In this document: positions 28,314-37,169 of the stretch, in pieces
How the letters are laid out: every line of letters starts with the position of its first letter
Position numbering within the stretch: the stretch's first letter is position 1
Source: an uncultured bacterium
GTDB taxonomy: Bacteria; Bacillota; Clostridia; Lachnospirales; Lachnospiraceae
DNA length: 64,000 nt
Reading direction: 5' to 3'
Assembly: GCA_947063875.1 (NCBI GenBank)
Contig: CAMSTY010000007.1
Span: forward strand, 1-64,000
Program-made: the position numbers and the translations under genes
Notes under the pieces: model-generated
What the model was told of the DNA's origin: nothing
The model's database searches: none
What the model saw: the letters and a program-made list of their open reading frames with translations, nothing else

Positions 28314-28979
28314 ATGAGGAAGATACTGGCTCCATCCATACTGGCAGCGGATTTTGCGCATTTGGGAGAAGAGGTCCGGCGGGTTGCCGGTGCAGGGGCG
28401 GAATATATTCATATTGATGTGATGGATGGGATGTTTGTGCCAAGCCTCTCTTTTGGGATGCCGGTCATCAAAAGCATTCGCCCATGTACGGATAAAGTGT
28501 TTGACGTGCATATGATGGTGGAGGAGCCGGGAAGGTATGCCGATGCCATGAAGGAGGCCGGAGCAGATCTTCTGTGCGTCCATCAGGAGGCATGCCGCCA
28601 TCTGGACCGTACGATCAGCCAGATCAAAGGTCTGGGGATGAAGGCGGGGGTGGCTATCAACCCGGCGACTCCGGTTGGTGTATTGGATTGTGTCCTGGAG
28701 CAGGTGGATATGGTACTGATTATGTTGGTGAATCCGGGGTTTGGGGGCCAGAAGCTGATTCCGTATACATTGGAGAAGGTAAGGCAGCTGCGCCGCCATA
28801 CGGACAGCCTGGGACTGGATCTGGATATTCAGGTGGACGGAGGAGTGACTTTGAATAATGCGGATCAGGTGCTCGCGGCGGGTGCCAATGTCCTTGTGAC
28901 CGGTTCCGCCGTGTTTGGCGGCGATGCCGCAGTGAACACCCAGGCTTTTATAAAGAAGTTTGAGGAGTTTTCGAGATGA
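28314..28979 (+). CDS. rpe: ribulose-phosphate 3-epimerase
   Basis: 221 residues, a TIM barrel. It interconverts ribulose-5-P and xylulose-5-P in the pentose phosphate pathway. Motifs: LAPSILAADFAHLGEEV, HIDVMDGMFVPSLSFG, MVEEPGRY, VNPGFGGQKLIP and DIQVDGGV. AAGGAG precedes the start; it overlaps the next gene by 4 nt. Confidence 0.96.
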   Translation: MRKILAPSILAADFAHLGEEVRRVAGAGAEYIHIDVMDGMFVPSLSFGMPVIKSIRPCTDKVFDVHMMVEEPGRYADAMKEAGADLLCVHQEACRHLDRTISQIKGLGMKAGVAINPATPVGVLDCVLEQVDMVLIMLVNPGFGGQKLIPYTLEKVRQLRRHTDSLGLDLDIQVDGGVTLNNADQVLAAGANVLVTGSAVFGGDAAVNTQAFIKKFEEFSR

Positions 28980-29632
28980 GGAAATGTCTGATTGTGACAG
29001 GCGGCAGATTGGACCTGGCTTTTGCCCGGTCTTTTTTGCAGGAAGAAAGTTTTGATAAAGTGATTGCTGTGGATGCCGGACTGGAAGCGGCGGAGGCCCT
29101 GGGACTGGTGCCGGATTATGTGGTGGGAGATTTTGATACGGTCAGGTCATCCGTGCTGGAACGTTTCCGGAAGATCCCTCACATCGTATGGGAGCAGCAT
29201 AAGCCGGAAAAGAATGAGACGGATACGGAACTGGCCCGCAGCCGTGCCCTGACCCTGGGATGCGGGCGGATCGTATTTCTGGGGGCCACCGGTGGCCGGC
29301 TGGACCATACCCTGGCCAATCTCCATGTACTGTTTGTCTGCCTGCAGAAGGGGGTGGAGGCCTGGATCGTAGATCCATGCAATAAGCTTTATCTGCTTGA
29401 TCAGGAAAAAACTTTTTACCGCGAGCAATTATGGGGGAAATATATTTCATTTTTGCCATATACGGAGAAGGTGAGCGGAATTACTCTGAAGGGTTTTCGG
29501 TATCCCCTGAACGGAAAAAATATAAGACAGGGAGAGGAGGCCGGACTTTGCATCAGCAATGAACTGGCAGGAGACCAGGCAACTTTAGAGTTTGAAGATG
29601 GGGTTCTGGTCTGTGTGGAATCCAGAGACTGA
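28976..29632 (+). CDS. thiN: thiamine diphosphokinase
   Basis: 218 residues. It converts thiamine to thiamine diphosphate with ATP. Motifs: VDAGLEAAEALGLVPDYVVGDFDTV, EKNETDTELA and LGATGGRLDHTLANLH are diagnostic. It is the last gene of the rsgA-rpe-thiN run. No terminator with a T tract is visible after it. Confidence 0.93.
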   Translation: MRKCLIVTGGRLDLAFARSFLQEESFDKVIAVDAGLEAAEALGLVPDYVVGDFDTVRSSVLERFRKIPHIVWEQHKPEKNETDTELARSRALTLGCGRIVFLGATGGRLDHTLANLHVLFVCLQKGVEAWIVDPCNKLYLLDQEKTFYREQLWGKYISFLPYTEKVSGITLKGFRYPLNGKNIRQGEEAGLCISNELAGDQATLEFEDGVLVCVESRD

Positions 29633-29679
29633 CGCCCTGAACATAAAACTGGTATGGTTAAAAAGAAAGGAACTGGTTA

Positions 29680-29708
29680 TTTATCATCATCTTCCTGTAT
29701 GCTATGAT
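29680..29708 (+). promoter_or_regulatory. possible extended -10 promoter of the ECF gene
   Basis: TGC directly before TATGAT (29703-29708) forms an extended -10; the -35 region TTTATC is poor. Confidence 0.4.
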
Positions 29709-29740
29709 GGGGAACAATAAAAGAGCGACAGGAGGAGATT

Positions 29741-30337
29741 ATGATGGAGAACTATAAAAACGATAAAGTATACAAGATTGCGCTGACAGCATTGATGACA
29801 GCCTTGTGCTATGTGGCGTTTACCTTTTTGAAAATACCGATTCCCACCTTTGGCGGCGATTATGTGGCGCTGCATATCGGCAATGCGTTTTGTGTGCTGG
29901 CTGCCTTGCTTCTGGGAGGCGTCTATGGCGGACTGGCAGGCTCTCTGGGGATGACGATCGCCGATTTGCTGGACCCGGTATATATTACCAGTGCGCCGAA
30001 AACATTTGTGTTGAAGCTTTGCATCGGACTGATTGCCGGATTTGTGGCTCACAGGATTGCCCATATTACGAAGGAGCATGAGGCCGGATATGTGTTTAAG
30101 TGGACCCTGATTGCCTCGGTGGCTGGGTTGGGCTTTAATGTGATTATGGACCCGATAGTGGGATATTTTTATAAGAACTTTGTGTTGGGAGTGCAGTCAG
30201 ATGCGGCAAAGATCATGTCTACCTGGGCGGCCGGAGTGACATTTATAAACGCGGTGGCCGGAACCATCGTGGTGGTTGTGGTGTACATGGCGGTGCGGCC
30301 GGTACTGAAGAAGTCGGGAATGTTCTTTACAATTTAA
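29741..30337 (+). CDS. ECF transporter S component (substrate unknown)
   Basis: 198 residues with about five to six membrane segments, starting KIALTALMTALCYVAFTFL. The size, N-terminal ALMTAL motif and the FGGDYVALHIGNAFCVLAALLLGGVYGGLAG segment fit substrate-binding S components of ECF-type vitamin transporters, which share the EcfA/T module encoded elsewhere. Neighbours are thiN upstream and cobalamin genes downstream, so a vitamin or vitamin precursor is likely, but the sequence does not say which. The first ATG is 5 nt, the second (29744) 8 nt after AGGAGG. A strong terminator follows. Confidence 0.82.
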   Translation: MMENYKNDKVYKIALTALMTALCYVAFTFLKIPIPTFGGDYVALHIGNAFCVLAALLLGGVYGGLAGSLGMTIADLLDPVYITSAPKTFVLKLCIGLIAGFVAHRIAHITKEHEAGYVFKWTLIASVAGLGFNVIMDPIVGYFYKNFVLGVQSDAAKIMSTWAAGVTFINAVAGTIVVVVVYMAVRPVLKKSGMFFTI

Positions 30338-30348
30338 GCGGGTGAAAG

Positions 30349-30403
30349 ACGGGGCCTTTCAAAGGATTGGGAATTAGAATCCTTTGAAAAGTCCTGTTTT
30401 TTT
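30349..30403 (+). terminator. strong terminator after the ECF gene
   Basis: A perfect 12-bp stem TTTCAAAGGATT / AATCCTTTGAAA (30357-30368 with 30378-30389), extended outward by further pairs, followed by T7 (30397-30403). Confidence 0.93.
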
Positions 30404-30447
30404 GGAGATATCCGGGAGAATTTATGGTGGGAAGATAAGAAGAGTTG

Positions 30448-30456
30448 TGATATACT
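30448..30456 (+). promoter_or_regulatory. possible extended -10 promoter of the cobalamin operon
   Basis: TGA followed by TATACT (30451-30456). No -35 match. No B12-box or cobalamin riboswitch fold is visible in the 113 nt between the terminator and the first gene. Confidence 0.4.
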
Positions 30457-30516
30457 ACTAGAAATGCGATTCTGCTGCCTGGAAGGCAAAAGGCGGATAA
30501 AGAAGGCGGGACATAT

Positions 30517-32073
30517 ATGGAAAGAAAAAGAGAATGCGCGGTTCTGGCAGTCAGTTTTGGCACCAGTCACCAAAAGACCAGAGGGAAAACCCTGGATGCG
30601 ATAGAAAAGGATCTGCGGGAGGCATTTGCGGATTATGAGTTTCGGCGGGCTTATACCAGTCCGACGGTTATAAGGATATTGAAGGAACGTGACGGCATGC
30701 AGGTGGAGGACGTAGAGGAAGCACTGAAGCGTCTTTTGCGGGACGGCTTCCGGAAGGTTCTGGTACAGACTACACATGTGATTCACGGGTTTGAGTATGA
30801 CCGGATGCAGAAAATACTGGCAAAATACAGGGATGCGTTTGAACGGCTGGTGTGCGGGGAACCCTTGCTGACGACAGAGGAGGACTACCGGGAGGCGGTG
30901 GAGATCCTGGGACTGGAATTGGCCCGGCAGCGCCGTCCGGACACGGCATTGGTGCTGATCGGACATGGCACGGAGCATGCAGCCAGTGTATCTTATGCAA
31001 AATTGCAGCAGATGTTCTGGCAGGAAGGATTTCCTGATGTTTTTATCGGGACGGTGGAGGCTTCTGCAAATTTGGAGAATATAGCGGCTTTGATAAGGCA
31101 GCGTCAGGCCCGGCGGGTGGTTCTGGCACCATTTCTGGTAGCAGCCGGAAAGCATGTCTGCCAGGATATGGCGGGGGAGGGGAAGGATTCCTGGAAATCT
31201 CGTCTTTTGAATGAGGGATTTCAGGTGGAATGCGTGATGACGGGATTGGGAGAATATGCAAAAATCCGCCAGATGTATGTGCGCCATGCGAGAGAGGCAG
31301 CGGATGGGGAACCGGCCGGACGGGAGAAGAAATGGATCGTTTATGTGGTAGGCATAGGGCCGGGTGGCGGGGAACAGATGACCGGACAGGCCAGACGGGT
31401 GCTGGAAGAAAGCGACAGTATTGTGGGATACACCGTCTATGTGGATCTTCTGCGGGATCTTTTGCCGGATAAAGAATATCTGGCCACACCCATGCGCAGG
31501 GAGGAAGAAAGGTGCCGGATGGCGTTTGACAAGGCAAGAAAAGGGAAACGGGTGGCGATGGTATGCAGTGGAGATGCCGGTGTGTATGGGATGGCCGGAC
31601 TGATGCTGGAACTGGCAGAGGAGTATCCGGATTGCCAGGTGGAGATCGTACCGGGGGTAACAGCCGCATTGGCGGGGGGCGCGCTGCTGGGTGCGCCGCT
31701 GACTCACGATTTTGCGGTGATCAGCCTGAGTGATCTGCTCACTCCCTGGGAAAAGATTGAAAAGCGGCTTCGCTATGCGGCGGCGGCAGATCTGTCCATC
31801 TGTATCTATAATCCGTCCAGCAAAAACCGGGCCGGTTATCTGCAGCGTGCCTGTGATATTATACTGGAAGAAGTGGAAAAGGAGAGAATCTGCGGACTGG
31901 CTTATCAGATCGGCAGAGCGGGGGAGCGGTGGGAGGTGCTGACCTTGGAAGAACTGCGAAAGCGGCCGGTTGATATGTTTACCACCGTGTTTATCGGAAA
32001 TTCCCAGACGAGAAAAACGGGTCAGAAGATGGTGACGCCGCGGGGATACCGGATTACAGGAGAAACCGTGTAA
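30517..32073 (+). CDS. CbiK-CbiH fusion: cobaltochelatase plus C17-methyltransferase
   Basis: 518 residues with two complete domains. Residues 1 to ~265 match anaerobic cobaltochelatase CbiK (VSFGTSHQKTRGKTLDAIE; catalytic His in TTHVIHGFEYDR and LIGHGTEHA), which inserts Co(II) into sirohydrochlorin. Residues ~272 to 518 match the cobalt-factor III C17-methyltransferase CbiH (VVGIGPGGGEQMTGQAR, VCSGDAGVYGMAGL, VPGVTAALAGGALLGAPLTHDF, CIYNPSSKNR), the ring-contraction enzyme. In most genomes these are separate genes acting two steps apart. No frameshift is needed; the linker is a short charged stretch. It is first in the cobalamin block. Confidence 0.9.
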   Translation: MERKRECAVLAVSFGTSHQKTRGKTLDAIEKDLREAFADYEFRRAYTSPTVIRILKERDGMQVEDVEEALKRLLRDGFRKVLVQTTHVIHGFEYDRMQKILAKYRDAFERLVCGEPLLTTEEDYREAVEILGLELARQRRPDTALVLIGHGTEHAASVSYAKLQQMFWQEGFPDVFIGTVEASANLENIAALIRQRQARRVVLAPFLVAAGKHVCQDMAGEGKDSWKSRLLNEGFQVECVMTGLGEYAKIRQMYVRHAREAADGEPAGREKKWIVYVVGIGPGGGEQMTGQARRVLEESDSIVGYTVYVDLLRDLLPDKEYLATPMRREEERCRMAFDKARKGKRVAMVCSGDAGVYGMAGLMLELAEEYPDCQVEIVPGVTAALAGGALLGAPLTHDFAVISLSDLLTPWEKIEKRLRYAAAADLSICIYNPSSKNRAGYLQRACDIILEEVEKERICGLAYQIGRAGERWEVLTLEELRKRPVDMFTTVFIGNSQTRKTGQKMVTPRGYRITGETV

Positions 32074-32142
32074 GGAACAGCCGGCGAAGGTTTGAGAGAA
32101 AATTTCGGGGGATTTGATAAAAAGAGAGGAGAAAAGGGAAGG

Positions 32143-33219
32143 ATGGAACAATATTATCGCCAGCAGCTGGAGTGTCTGTGCAAAAACGTGCGGCCGGCCG
32201 ATGCCGGAGCGATGGAGATGAGCCGGCGCCGCTGGGATGGAATCGCAAAGCCGCTGGGAGGGTTGGGGCTTTTGGAAGAAATGATCACAAAAATCGCCGG
32301 GATACAGAGAACGGAAGAAGTTTGTCTGGATCGGAAGGGCGTTGTGGTTTTTTGCGCGGACAACGGAGTGGTCGCGGAGGGGGTGACCCAGACGGACAGC
32401 CATGTGACGGCTGTGGTGACAGAAAATTTTGCCAGAGGATGCGCCAGCGTCAACCGGATGGCGTCCGTGGCGGGGGCGGATGTGCTTCCGGTGGATATCG
32501 GTGTGGCGGAGGATGTGACGGAGCCGGGGGTGCGGGTGTGCAAGATTGCTCCGGGAACGGCAAATCTGCGGCGTGAAATGGCAATGACAACTCAGCAGGC
32601 TTTGGCGGCGATTCATGAGGGAATCCGTACAGCCGGAGGGATGAAGGATGCCGGATATGATATTCTCGCGGTGGGGGAGATGGGGATCGGAAACACCACT
32701 ACCGGAAGCGCCGTGGCCAGTGCTATGCTGGGGGAGGCCGTGGAAAATGTGACGGGAAGAGGGGCCGGCCTTTCTGACGAGGGACTTGGAAGGAAAATCC
32801 AGGTAATCCGGGAAGCGATCGAACTTCACCATCCGGACCCGAAGGAGCCGGTTTCCGTGCTTGCCTGCGTGGGAGGTTTTGATATTGCGGGAATGTGCGG
32901 GCTGATGCTGGGCGGGGCCATCTACCATATTCCGGTAGTCCTGGATGGGATGATTTCCATGGCGGCCGCGCTGCTTGCCCAAAAGCTTTGCCCGGCAGTG
33001 ACCGATTATCTGCTGGCCTCCCATGTGGGAAGAGAGCCAGCCTGTGAACTGGCGATTAAGCGTCTGGGGCTGGAAGCCCCGGTTCATGGGCGTCTGGCAT
33101 TGGGGGAAGGCACCGGGGCAGTGCTCCTTTTCCCTATGCTGGATATGGCGGAAGCCGTGTACCGGCAGAACCGCACTTTTGCGGATATCCGGATAGACGC
33201 TTATGAAAAGTTTAAGTAA
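32143..33219 (+). CDS. cobT: nicotinate-nucleotide--dimethylbenzimidazole phosphoribosyltransferase
   Basis: 358 residues from the ATG at 32143 (AGGAG about 11 nt upstream); a TTG at 32092 would add 17 poorly conserved residues. It activates the lower ligand base of cobalamin to alpha-ribazole phosphate. Motifs: FCADNGVVAEGVTQT, the catalytic region GEMGIGNTTTGSAVASAML, GAGLSDEG, LDGMISMAAALLAQ and LALGEGTGAVLLFPMLDMA. It overlaps the longer possible start of cbiF. Confidence 0.95.
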   Translation: MEQYYRQQLECLCKNVRPADAGAMEMSRRRWDGIAKPLGGLGLLEEMITKIAGIQRTEEVCLDRKGVVVFCADNGVVAEGVTQTDSHVTAVVTENFARGCASVNRMASVAGADVLPVDIGVAEDVTEPGVRVCKIAPGTANLRREMAMTTQQALAAIHEGIRTAGGMKDAGYDILAVGEMGIGNTTTGSAVASAMLGEAVENVTGRGAGLSDEGLGRKIQVIREAIELHHPDPKEPVSVLACVGGFDIAGMCGLMLGGAIYHIPVVLDGMISMAAALLAQKLCPAVTDYLLASHVGREPACELAIKRLGLEAPVHGRLALGEGTGAVLLFPMLDMAEAVYRQNRTFADIRIDAYEKFK

Positions 33220-33259
33220 GAAACAGAGCGGAAAAGACGGCAGCAGAGGAGGAGATGGC

Positions 33260-34024
33260 GTGGTATATTTTATCGGAGCAGGCCCGGGAGACCCGGAGCT
33301 GATTACGGTGAAGGGGAAGCGGGCGATTGAGGAGGCAGACATCATTATCTATGCCGGTTCTCTGGTAAACCCGCAGGTGCTTGCGGGAAGAAAACCGGAG
33401 GCCATGATTTATAACAGCGCTTCCATGACTTTGCCGGAAGTGATCGCGGTGATGCAAAGCGGGACAAAGGAAGGAAAACAGATTGCCCGTGTCCATACCG
33501 GTGATCCGTCGATTTATGGCGCGATCCGGGAGCAGATGAGAGAATTGGAACGGCTGGAGATTGGCTATGAGGTGATTCCGGGGGTCAGCTCCTTTCTGGC
33601 GGCGGCAGCGGCAGTGAAAAGGGAGTATACGCTACCGGGAGTCAGCCAGACGGTGATCCTTACCCGGATGGAGGGAAGGACGCCCGTGCCGGATAAGGAA
33701 AAGATCCAAAAGCTGGCAGTCCACCAGGCTGCCATGGTGATTTTCTTAAGCGTGGGGCAGATCGAAGAACTGTGCCGACAGCTGCAGGAAGGGGGATATG
33801 GAGCGGACACTCCGGCAGCCGTGGTCTATAAAGCCTCCTGGGAGGAGGAAAAAATTGTCAGAGGGACTTTGGAAGATCTGGCCCGGAAGGTCCATGAGGC
33901 AGGCATATGCAAGACTGCACTGGTAATGGTGGGAGAATTTCTGGGGGACTGTTTTGAATTTTCCAGGCTGTATGATGAGAATTTCAGCCATGGCTACCGG
34001 CGGGCTGAAAATGGCCGGGAATAA
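33260..34024 (+). CDS. cbiF: cobalt-precorrin-4 C11-methyltransferase
   Basis: 254 residues from the GTG at 33260, which lies 7 nt after AGGAGG and gives the family start MVYFIGAGPGDPELITVKG. An ATG at 33203 in frame would add a basic 19-residue tail and lacks a site. SAM-dependent tetrapyrrole methylase: YAGSLVNP, VHTGDPSIYGAIREQM, VIPGVSSFLAAAA and RMEGRTPVP are visible. It methylates C11 in the anaerobic cobalamin route. Confidence 0.93.
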   Translation: MVYFIGAGPGDPELITVKGKRAIEEADIIIYAGSLVNPQVLAGRKPEAMIYNSASMTLPEVIAVMQSGTKEGKQIARVHTGDPSIYGAIREQMRELERLEIGYEVIPGVSSFLAAAAAVKREYTLPGVSQTVILTRMEGRTPVPDKEKIQKLAVHQAAMVIFLSVGQIEELCRQLQEGGYGADTPAAVVYKASWEEEKIVRGTLEDLARKVHEAGICKTALVMVGEFLGDCFEFSRLYDENFSHGYRRAENGRE

Positions 34025-34047
34025 GGAGACAAAGAGGAGACGGACAG

Positions 34048-35667
34048 ATGGCGGCAAAAAAAATCATGATCCAGGGAACCATGTCCAATTCCGGAAAAAG
34101 CTTCCTGGCGGCGGCATTGTGCCGTATTTTCTGGCAGGATGGCTACCGGACAGCGCCTTTTAAATCTCAGAATATGGCGCTTAATTCTTATATTACAGAT
34201 GACGGGCTGGAGATTGGACGGGCCCAGGCCATGCAGGCCGAGGCTGCCGGGATTCGGCCTTGTGTGGAGATGAATCCGATTCTGCTCAAACCCACCAGCC
34301 AGATGGGAAGCCAGGTGATTGTAAATGGAGAGGTGGCAGGCAACTGGAAAGCCATGGATTATTACCGGCGCAAGCCTGAATTGATCCCGGTGATCCAAAA
34401 GGCGTTTGCCCGCCTGGAGGAGAAATATGAGGTGATTGTGCTGGAGGGAGCGGGAAGTCCCGCGGAGATCAACCTGCGGGAGAATGATATCGTCAATATG
34501 GGAATGGCAGAACTTGTGGATGCTCCGGTGCTGCTTGTAGGGGATATTGACCGGGGCGGGGTGTTTGCCTCCCTTTATGGGACGGTAATGCTTTTAGAGC
34601 CAAGGGAACGCGCCAGAATCAGAGGGCTGGTGATCAACAAATTCCGGGGAGACAAAAAAATCCTGGAGCCGGGCCTTCGGATGATCGAGGAAAAATTGCA
34701 GATTCCGGTGGTAGGCGTGATCCCCATGGAAGAGATTGATTTGGATGACGAGGACAGCCTGTCAGGGCGGCTGAATCAGACCGGCAGAGGAATTGTGCAA
34801 GAGGATGAGAGAAAAACGGCTGCTTTTGGAGAAAAAGCCGGCGCGGCCTGTCTGGATGTGGCTGTAATTCGTCTGCCTCACATTTCCAATTTTACGGACT
34901 TTAATGTGTTAGGGAGAAACCCTGACATTGCTTTGCGTTATGTGGAGCGGGCAAAGCTGTTAGGAAAGCCGGACCTGGTGATTCTGCCTGGCACAAAGAA
35001 TACCATGGCAGATCTGGCCTGGCTGCGGGAAGGCGGATTGGAAAGCGCCATTTTACGTCTGGAAGCGGACGGGCGGACCTCCATAATCGGAATCTGCGGA
35101 GGATATCAGATGCTGGGAGAATGGCTGCGGGACCCGGACGGCGTGGAAGGAAAGGCAGGGGGATGTATGCGGGGGATAGGACTTCTGCCCGCAGAGACCG
35201 TCTTTGCGGGCGTTAAGACCCGGACCCGGATGAAGGGGATTTTGTCAGAAAAGAGCCGGATGTTTGCAGGCGGAGAGGAGCCGCTTTCCGGCTATGAGAT
35301 TCACATGGGTGACACGCATTTTTCTCAAGGCATGCCGGGAGAGGATAGCTGTGTTTTTCAGACAGCAGGAAATGCAGCCGGCAGCTGCCAGATGATGATT
35401 GGCCTCTCGGACGGGCGATGGGATGGAATGGAGCGGGAAGACGGCAGGGTGTTTGGAAGCTATCTTCACGGCCTGTTTGACAATGAGGCTTTGACAAGGC
35501 GGCTTGTGCGGTCCCTTGCCGGAAGAAAGGGGACAGAACCTGGCGGCGGTATGATGGAAGACGTATTTTCTTATAAAGAGAGACAGTATGACAGGCTGGC
35601 GGATCTGGTGAGGACTTCTCTGGACATGGAACGGATTTATGGCATTTTACAGGAAAGCAGCAGGTAA
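34048..35667 (+). CDS. cobQ: cobyric acid synthase
   Basis: 539 residues. It amidates four side chains of adenosylcobyrinic diamide with glutamine. The N-terminal ATP-binding domain has MIQGTMSNSGKSFLAAALCR and APFKSQNMALNSYIT; the C-terminal glutaminase domain has the catalytic Cys in GICGGYQMLG and the His in GSYLHGLFDN. The AGAGGAG ribosome site lies 12 nt from the ATG. Same operon as its neighbours. Confidence 0.96.
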   Translation: MAAKKIMIQGTMSNSGKSFLAAALCRIFWQDGYRTAPFKSQNMALNSYITDDGLEIGRAQAMQAEAAGIRPCVEMNPILLKPTSQMGSQVIVNGEVAGNWKAMDYYRRKPELIPVIQKAFARLEEKYEVIVLEGAGSPAEINLRENDIVNMGMAELVDAPVLLVGDIDRGGVFASLYGTVMLLEPRERARIRGLVINKFRGDKKILEPGLRMIEEKLQIPVVGVIPMEEIDLDDEDSLSGRLNQTGRGIVQEDERKTAAFGEKAGAACLDVAVIRLPHISNFTDFNVLGRNPDIALRYVERAKLLGKPDLVILPGTKNTMADLAWLREGGLESAILRLEADGRTSIIGICGGYQMLGEWLRDPDGVEGKAGGCMRGIGLLPAETVFAGVKTRTRMKGILSEKSRMFAGGEEPLSGYEIHMGDTHFSQGMPGEDSCVFQTAGNAAGSCQMMIGLSDGRWDGMEREDGRVFGSYLHGLFDNEALTRRLVRSLAGRKGTEPGGGMMEDVFSYKERQYDRLADLVRTSLDMERIYGILQESSR

Positions 35668-35682
35668 GAGGAGGGATATGGC

Positions 35683-36318
35683 ATGCAAAAGCAGACAGAA
35701 TGGATTCGTCCGGAGGAGATTGAGCGCCGCAGTATGGAGATCATAGAAAAGGAAATGCCAGAAGGGAAATGGACTTTGGGTGAACGGTTGGTGGTAAAGC
35801 GTTGCATTCATGCTTCGGCAGATTTTGATTACGCTTCCCATCTTTATTTTTCTCCCGGGGCCGTACAGCGGGCGCTGGAGATATTAAAAAGCGGCGCGTC
35901 TCTTGTCACGGACACCAATATGGCGGCGGCAGGAATCAATAAAAGGGCATTGGGAAGGCTGGGGGGGACCCTGCATTGTTTTATGGCAGACGAGGATGTG
36001 GCCAGGGAGGCAAAGGAGCGGGGGATCACCCGTGCCGCCGTCAGCATGGAGCGGGCGGCAAAGCTTACAGGGCCGGTGATCTTTGCCATCGGAAACGCTC
36101 CCACGGCCCTGATGTGGCTTTATGACATGATCCAGGCGGGGCAGGCGAACCCGGCGTTTATTATCGCCGTCCCGGTAGGCTTTGTAAATGTGGTGGAGTC
36201 AAAAGAACGGATCAAGCAAACGGATGTGCCCTGTATCGTCGCAGAGGGGAGGAAGGGCGGAAGCAATATTGCAGCGGCTATCTGCAATGCTTTGATGTAT
36301 CAGATTACGGAAAATTAA
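35683..36318 (+). CDS. cbiC: cobalt-precorrin-8 methylmutase
   Basis: 211 residues. It moves the C11 methyl to C12 to give cobyrinate. Motifs: RPEEIERRSMEIIEKE at the start, the catalytic His in KRCIHASADFDYA, TDTNMAAAGINKR, AIGNAPTALMWL and PVGFVNVVESKE. Length and motifs are standard for CbiC. It is separated from cobQ by 15 nt. Confidence 0.96.
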   Translation: MQKQTEWIRPEEIERRSMEIIEKEMPEGKWTLGERLVVKRCIHASADFDYASHLYFSPGAVQRALEILKSGASLVTDTNMAAAGINKRALGRLGGTLHCFMADEDVAREAKERGITRAAVSMERAAKLTGPVIFAIGNAPTALMWLYDMIQAGQANPAFIIAVPVGFVNVVESKERIKQTDVPCIVAEGRKGGSNIAAAICNALMYQITEN

Positions 36319-36331
36319 AGTGGAGGAAAAC

Positions 36332-37012
36332 ATGGGAGAGGGATGGGAAAATCCGGACAGGCGGTCCGGGGAGCCGGAGTATTTTAAAAAGGCATTGTCT
36401 GATTTTATGTTTGACGTGGCCAGCGCGGGGGCAATCCGCCATCTGACGGACCGGGGCTATACGGTAAATCAGATTGTAAAGAAACTGGATTTTCCGACCC
36501 CCCTTGACCGGGTTCAGAAGGTGGTGTGGAAACATCTGCTGGATACCGGAGTCCTCAGCCTGGAAGAGCCGGGAGGCACTGGGCAGGAAAAGTATGCCTA
36601 TGTGGCAGACTATGATGAATTTGGAAGAAAAAGTTTCCGGCGTGTAATGGTGAGTGAGGGGAATCCGGGAACAATCGATTGGCGGGAGAGTCATTTTTCG
36701 GAAAAAAACGAGGGGGATTTTGCGGAGTTTCTGGAAAGGAAATGCACAGAAAACGGGGAGGAGCAATCCTATGTGTCCTGTAAGTTTGGCCTGTACAGCC
36801 GCCGGGAGCCGGAGGGTTTTGAAAAAGTGACAGGGCTTTTAGAGCCTGCGCAACGGGATTATATTCTGGGGATTCCCTGGGAGAGGCGTATTGTCTATCA
36901 TCGTCTGAATCCATGTATGAGAGCGATTGCAGGCCGGCTGTGGAAAGAGAAGGGGTGCATAGGGGCCTGCTACTTCATCAAAACCCGGGAGAAGATAGTG
37001 GTTGAAGGTTAG
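36332..37012 (+). CDS. unrecognised protein ending the cobalamin block
   Basis: 226 residues, soluble, no signal peptide and no membrane segment. I do not recognise the family. Visible: an acidic start, a helical N-terminal part (FKKALSDFMFDVASAGAIRH), then LTDRGYTVNQIVKKLDFPT, which looks like a winged-helix or HTH-type element (about residues 38-65), a Ser/Gly/Asp-rich middle, and a C-terminal half with RRIVYHRLNPCMRAIAGRLW. Three Cys (CTE, CKF, NPCM) plus one in CIGACYF do not form a clear metal motif. The ATG at 36332 has GGAGG 5 nt upstream and lies 13 nt after cbiC, so it is cotranscribed with cobalamin genes; a role there is inference from position only. Confidence 0.7.
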   Translation: MGEGWENPDRRSGEPEYFKKALSDFMFDVASAGAIRHLTDRGYTVNQIVKKLDFPTPLDRVQKVVWKHLLDTGVLSLEEPGGTGQEKYAYVADYDEFGRKSFRRVMVSEGNPGTIDWRESHFSEKNEGDFAEFLERKCTENGEEQSYVSCKFGLYSRREPEGFEKVTGLLEPAQRDYILGIPWERRIVYHRLNPCMRAIAGRLWKEKGCIGACYFIKTREKIVVEG

Positions 37013-37095
37013 GGAATGCCGCAAAAGGGAATGGTAATTTTGCATAAATGCTTTCGTATAAAATTTACAAAAAACAAAAAAGTGCAAGAAGGTTC

Positions 37096-37124
37096 TTGAA
37101 AATAAGATAATCAAATGCTACAAT
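37096..37124 (+). promoter_or_regulatory. promoter of the beta-glucoside operon
   Basis: TTGAAA (37096-37101), 17-nt spacer, TACAAT (37119-37124). Transcription would start near 37131, just before the RAT site. Confidence 0.75.
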
Positions 37125-37140
37125 ATAAGAAATTTAGTGG

Positions 37141-37169
37141 GGCTTGTTACTGTTAAATCAGGCAATACC
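37141..37169 (+). promoter_or_regulatory. RAT site (ribonucleic antiterminator) for the LicT/BglG protein
   Basis: 29 nt with GGCTTGTTACTG, a 6-nt loop and CAGGCAATACC. This matches the known BglG/LicT/SacY target (GGATTGTTACTG-N6-CAGGCAAAACC) at all but two positions. Its 3' end overlaps the left arm of the next terminator, so binding of the antiterminator would block termination. Confidence 0.92.

Noticed and set aside
30334..33345. 1003-codon frame on the minus strand
   Set aside because: It is antisense to cbiKH and cobT, which have strong motifs and ribosome sites; its His/Arg/Ser/Pro-rich composition is typical of the reverse strand of a GC-rich gene.
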